Assembly (NCBI GenBank): GCA_009692555.1
Contig: SHYY01000023.1
Span: forward strand, 1-45,114
DNA: 45,114 bases
Direction of reading: 5' to 3'
From: Myxococcales bacterium
Lineage (GTDB): Bacteria; Myxococcota_A; Polyangia; Palsa-1104; SHYY01
Part shown: one piece after another, positions 41,986-45,114 of the stretch
Layout: every line of letters begins with the position of its first letter
Position numbering within the stretch: the first letter of the stretch is position 1
Translations under genes and position numbers: made by a program
Notes under the pieces: model-generated
The model's input: the letters and a program-made list of their open reading frames with translations, nothing else
Told to the model about the DNA's origin: nothing
Database searches by the model: none

Positions 41986-44791
41986 GCAGCACGCCGACGC
42001 TGTTGGTGGAATTGTTGACCACCACCACGTCGGGCTTGTTGTCGCCGTTCAGATCCCCCGTCGCGACGTGGTAGGGGATCTGCGCCACCGGGTAGCTCGC
42101 GAGCTGGTACTGATCACTGCCGAGGTTGAGCAGGAAGCTCACCGTGGCGGCGTTGTAGTTCGGGACCACGATGTCGAGCTTCCCGTCGCTGTTGAAGTCC
42201 GCGGCGGCGATCGAGTAGGGGTTCGCGCCGACCGGGATCGACTTGGCCGCCAGCAGCGCCCCATTGCCCGAGTTGATGAACAGGCTGACCGTGCTGGCCA
42301 CGTAATTGGCGACCGCGACATCCGCCTTCATGTCCCCGTTGAAGTCGCCCACCACCACCCCGATCGGATTCGCGCCCGTCGCTTTGTTGGCCGGCGCCGC
42401 GAAGGTCCCCATCGCCGTCCCGAGGAGCACGCTGACCGTGTTCGCCGAGTAGTTGGCGCTGACGATATCGAGCTTGCCATCGCCGTTGAGATCGCCCACG
42501 GCGACTGCCAGCGCGCGGGAACCGGCGGCGAAGTTGGCGACCGGCTGGAAGCTGGCCGCGCCCTTGCCGGCGAGGAAGCTGACCGACCCGCCCGCGAGGT
42601 ACGTGCCGACCACGACATCCGGCTTGGCATCGGCGTTCCAGTCGGCGATCACCAGCGACCACGGCGTCGATCCGCACGGGAAGAACGCCTGCGCCGCGAA
42701 GGCCGCGTTGCCCTTGTTGAGGAGCAGGCTGATGTTGGCGCCGCCGTAGTTCGCGGTGACGATATCGGGCTGCTTGTCGCCGTCGAAATCACCGATCGCC
42801 ACCGCCTTCGCCTGGGTGCCGGCCGGGTAGCTGATCGCCGCGTTGAACGTCCCCAGGCTCTTGTTGGTCAGGACGCTGACGTTGTTGCTCGAGTGGTTCG
42901 CCGTCACGAGGTCCGGCTTCATGTCGGCGTTCAGATCGCCGATCGCCACCCAGCGCGGCGACGTGCCCACCGGGTAGGTCACCATGTTCGCGAAGATGAA
43001 GGCGCACTTGTTCTCGCCGCACAGCCCGGTCGCACAGTCGTTGTTGAGCACGCAGGTCTTGTCGGTGCCGATGCAGCGCGCGCAGCTCGCGCCGCCGCAG
43101 TCGATGTCGCTCTCGGTCCCGTTCTTCACCTTGTCGGCGCAGCCCGGCACCGCGCACTTGAGGGCCGTGCACACCAGGCTCTGGCAGTCCTTCGGCAAGG
43201 CGCAGCCCTTGTTGTTGGCGCACGGCCCGCAGTTCGCGCCGCCGCAGTCGATATCGGTCTCGAGGTTGTTCTTCACCCCGTCCATGCACGTCGCCTGGGT
43301 GCACTTCGCGCCGCCGCAGAGGATGCTCTGGCAGTCCTTCGCCACGATGCAGGTCTTCCCGGCGGGGCACGGCTGGCAGGTCGCGCCGCCGCAGTCGACG
43401 TCGGTCTCGGTGCCGTTCTTGATCTGATCGCCGCAGCCCGCCGGCATGCACTTGCCGGCCTGGCAGAGCCCGCTGGTGCAATCGCCGGACATGTTGCAGC
43501 CCTTGGCATTGGCGCACTTCGGGCAGTTCCCGCCGCAGTCGATATCGCTCTCCATGCCGTTCTTGACGAGGTCGATGCACGACGCGGTGGTGCACACCAG
43601 GGCCTTGCAGAGGCCGCTCTGGCAGTCCACCGCCGCCACGCACTTCTTCCCCGGCCCGCAGGCGGCGCACGATCCGCCGCAGTCGACGTCGGTCTCGGTG
43701 CCGTTCTTCAGCACGTCCATGCAGCTCGGCCCAGCGCACAGTCCGGCGAGGCAGATCCCGGTCAGGCAGTCACCGGCGCCCTTGCACGCCTGGGCGATGC
43801 TGCACTTGCCGCACATCGCACCGCCGCAATCGACATCGGTCTCGGCGCCGTTCTTCACCGCGTCAACGCACGTCGGGGCCACGCACTTGTTGGCGACGCA
43901 GACGCCGCTCGCGCAATCCGGGCCGAGGTCGCACACCTTGCCGGCGGCGCACGGCAGGCAGTCCATGCCGCCGCAATCGACGTCGGTCTCGCTGCCGTTC
44001 TTCAGCACGTCCATGCAGTTCGGGATCGCGCAGACGGCGTTGGTGCAGATCGCGCTCTGGCAATCGGCCGGCTTCCCGCAGGCCTTGCCGCCCGCGCAGG
44101 GCGGACAGCTCCCGCCGCAGTCGACATCCGTCTCGGCGCCGTTCTTCATGGCGTCAGCGCAGCCCGGCGCCGCGCACTGGCCGCCCTGGCAGGAGACGCT
44201 CACGCAGTCCTTGGCGATCGCGCAGTTCTTCCCGTTGGCGCACGCCGGGCAGTTGCCGCCGCAGTCGACATCCGTCTCGGTGCCGTTCTTCACCTGGTCC
44301 ACGCAGCCCGGCCCGGCGCAGAGCGCGTTCATGCATACGCCGTCCTGGCAATCGGCCGGCTTCCCGCACCCCTTCCCCACCGGGCACGGCGCGCACGACC
44401 CGCCGCAGTCGATGTCGCTCTCGCTCCCATTCTTCTTGCCGTCGCCGCACGAGGGCGCCAGGTCGGGCGGCTCGACGAGATCGGGTCCCTCGATGAGATC
44501 GGCCACGTCGGCGAGATCGGGCACGTCCGCGAGATCGGCCGAGCCCGCCGAATCCACGACCGAGAGATCGGCCCCGGCGAGGTCCTCCGAGGTCGCGGCA
44601 TCGTCCGCCGCCTTGCCGTCGAGCCCGGCGAGATCGGGCGGGGCCAACGCGCCATCGCCGGGCTTGGCCCCGTCGCTCTTCGCGATCGTCAGATCCTCCG
44701 TCCCGCCGGGCGGCGAATCACCGCCCCCACAACCCGCGAACGACACCACCAGCAACGAGGAGAGGAGAGAGGTCGCAAGCCTGCCACGCAT
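41969..44791 (-). CDS. lipoprotein with ten Cys-rich DVDCGG modules and a seven-repeat FG-GAP propeller
   Basis: A 940-residue lipoprotein. LLVVSFAGC (Cys near 20) is the lipobox; a long acidic linker with DLxxP-type repeats (about 35-110) follows. Ten Cys-rich modules of the form [17 protein letters not shown]..C..C....C....DC.s..C....C follow (about 110-585). The last 340 residues are seven FG-GAP/VCBS blades ([45 protein letters not shown] and others) with Asp-rich calcium loops, so the fold is a complete seven-bladed propeller. ATG at 44791 has GGAGG 7 nt upstream. The protein shares module type with 13790-15937. It is probably surface-exposed and may bind a ligand or a partner cell. Confidence 0.9.
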   Translation of the reverse strand: MRGRLATSLLSSLLVVSFAGCGGGDSPPGGTEDLTIAKSDGAKPGDGALAPPDLAGLDGKAADDAATSEDLAGADLSVVDSAGSADLADVPDLADVADLIEGPDLVEPPDLAPSCGDGKKNGSESDIDCGGSCAPCPVGKGCGKPADCQDGVCMNALCAGPGCVDQVKNGTETDVDCGGNCPACANGKNCAIAKDCVSVSCQGGQCAAPGCADAMKNGAETDVDCGGSCPPCAGGKACGKPADCQSAICTNAVCAIPNCMDVLKNGSETDVDCGGMDCLPCAAGKVCDLGPDCASGVCVANKCVAPTCVDAVKNGAETDVDCGGAMCGKCSIAQACKGAGDCLTGICLAGLCAGPSCMDVLKNGTETDVDCGGSCAACGPGKKCVAAVDCQSGLCKALVCTTASCIDLVKNGMESDIDCGGNCPKCANAKGCNMSGDCTSGLCQAGKCMPAGCGDQIKNGTETDVDCGGATCQPCPAGKTCIVAKDCQSILCGGAKCTQATCMDGVKNNLETDIDCGGANCGPCANNKGCALPKDCQSLVCTALKCAVPGCADKVKNGTESDIDCGGASCARCIGTDKTCVLNNDCATGLCGENKCAFIFANMVTYPVGTSPRWVAIGDLNADMKPDLVTANHSSNNVSVLTNKSLGTFNAAISYPAGTQAKAVAIGDFDGDKQPDIVTANYGGANISLLLNKGNAAFAAQAFFPCGSTPWSLVIADWNADAKPDVVVGTYLAGGSVSFLAGKGAASFQPVANFAAGSRALAVAVGDLNGDGKLDIVSANYSANTVSVLLGTAMGTFAAPANKATGANPIGVVVGDFNGDMKADVAVANYVASTVSLFINSGNGALLAAKSIPVGANPYSIAAADFNSDGKLDIVVPNYNAATVSFLLNLGSDQYQLASYPVAQIPYHVATGDLNGDNKPDVVVVNNSTNSVGVLLNQMK

Positions 44792-44881
44792 GATAAGCCT
44801 CCAGAAATAGACGACCGCTCGCCGCGGCCGACGCACCATCGCAGCCCGGAACACCACCACTTGTCAATAGCCGGGGGGAAT

Positions 44882-45114
44882 TGGGGTGCTTAACGGAGAA
44901 GGGGGTCCCTCCGCTCACGTAGTCGTAGTCGTAGTCGATTCAGGGGCACTCTCGCGCGGGGGATGACCTCTCCGGCACAAGCGCGTGAGCATCTCCAGGA
45001 TGCGGGTCAGCAACTCCATGGCCTGTCGCCGAGTGTCTTCCAAGGCGAGTTGCAGGACCGCAAAGGCATCCACGATCGCCTTGCACTCCATCGCGGAGCC
45101 CCGGGCGATGCTGT
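44882..45114. repeat. right copy of the long inverted repeat (matches 33-277)
   Basis: The reverse complement of 33-277, with fewer hexamers and a few base changes. The repeat continues beyond the window, so its full length is unknown. Confidence 0.9.
44915..45114 (-). CDS. four-helix bundle protein (S23/IVS family), 3' end
   Basis: A C-terminal fragment of 65 residues, in the frame that reads SIARGSAMECKAIVDAF, then LQLALEDTRRQAMELLTRILEML and ends ES plus six Thr. It matches the left-edge copy closely; substitutions include MCRRADPP versus LCRRGHPP and the shorter Thr tail (three gactac hexamers). The gene continues out of the window. Its orientation is opposite to that of the other copy, so both genes run inward to the centre of the window. 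Confidence 0.8.
   Translation of the reverse strand, partial: SIARGSAMECKAIVDAFAVLQLALEDTRRQAMELLTRILEMLTRLCRRGHPPRESAPESTTTTTT

Noticed and set aside
41930-44893. Plus-strand frame of 987 codons opposite the Cys-rich lipoprotein
   Set aside because: It mirrors the repeat modules of the true gene, with His/Ala/Val repeats and no family; the minus strand has the lipobox, ribosome site and module pattern.

Overview
The window is a 45.1 kb stretch of very GC-rich bacterial chromosome, most likely from a myxobacterium-like organism (Myxococcota). The clues are a decayed SpoIID protein that keeps a thrombospondin-type-3 repeat and a MYXO-CTERM-like tail (Cys-Ser, hydrophobic segment, Arg cluster), large lipoproteins with Pro-Asp-Leu linkers and Cys-rich DVDCGG modules, a Hanks-type kinase remnant, and a sigma-54 activator. 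There is no rRNA, tRNA, CRISPR array, transposase or prophage. Taxonomy is an inference from gene content.

Layout. 1-9.3 kb holds intact genes (YegD-like Hsp70, cytochrome P450, SDR, sigma-54 activator, a PIN/partner pair) between several decayed loci: a jelly-roll fragment, a SpoIID pseudogene, a half metallo-beta-lactamase-fold gene and a kinase/TPR/FG-GAP mosaic. 9.3-20.4 kb carries a VWA protein, an AlaC-type aminotransferase, a zinc-ribbon protein, two secreted proteins (one frameshifted), a Cys-rich lipoprotein with two fibrinogen-like domains, uridine kinase, an MgtE magnesium channel, a membrane protein and an orphan DNA methyltransferase. 20.4-36.6 kb has a DedA protein, an M4 protease, a VapBC-type module with palindromic operators, a ridA/enoyl-CoA hydratase/acyl-CoA dehydrogenase operon, an amidase, secreted proteins, an epimerase/acyltransferase pair, a lipoprotein ending in a self-cleaving S74 chaperone domain, and an AAA ATPase. 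36.7-42 kb is an overlapping operon for an NAD-linked formate dehydrogenase: a fused NuoE/NuoF-like subunit, a catalytic subunit with in-frame UGA (selenocysteine) and a clear bacterial SECIS hairpin, then a phosphoglycolate-phosphatase-like HAD protein. The right end is a 940-residue lipoprotein with ten Cys-rich modules and a seven-repeat FG-GAP propeller.

Repeats are a major theme. The window is bounded by inverted, nearly identical 3' ends of a four-helix-bundle (S23-type) gene whose poly-Thr tail varies by a hexamer. Two copies of a ~160 bp element with terminal inverted repeats sit exactly at gene ends, and both keep a 17-codon ORF with a strong ribosome site. Hexamer microsatellites of the GGGAAC type occur at four loci, and a 42 bp minisatellite lies in frame inside the HAD gene. 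Several genes appear to be transcribed without leaders.

Five single-base frameshifts at four secreted or kinase loci could be true decay or assembly error; this cannot be settled from the sequence alone.
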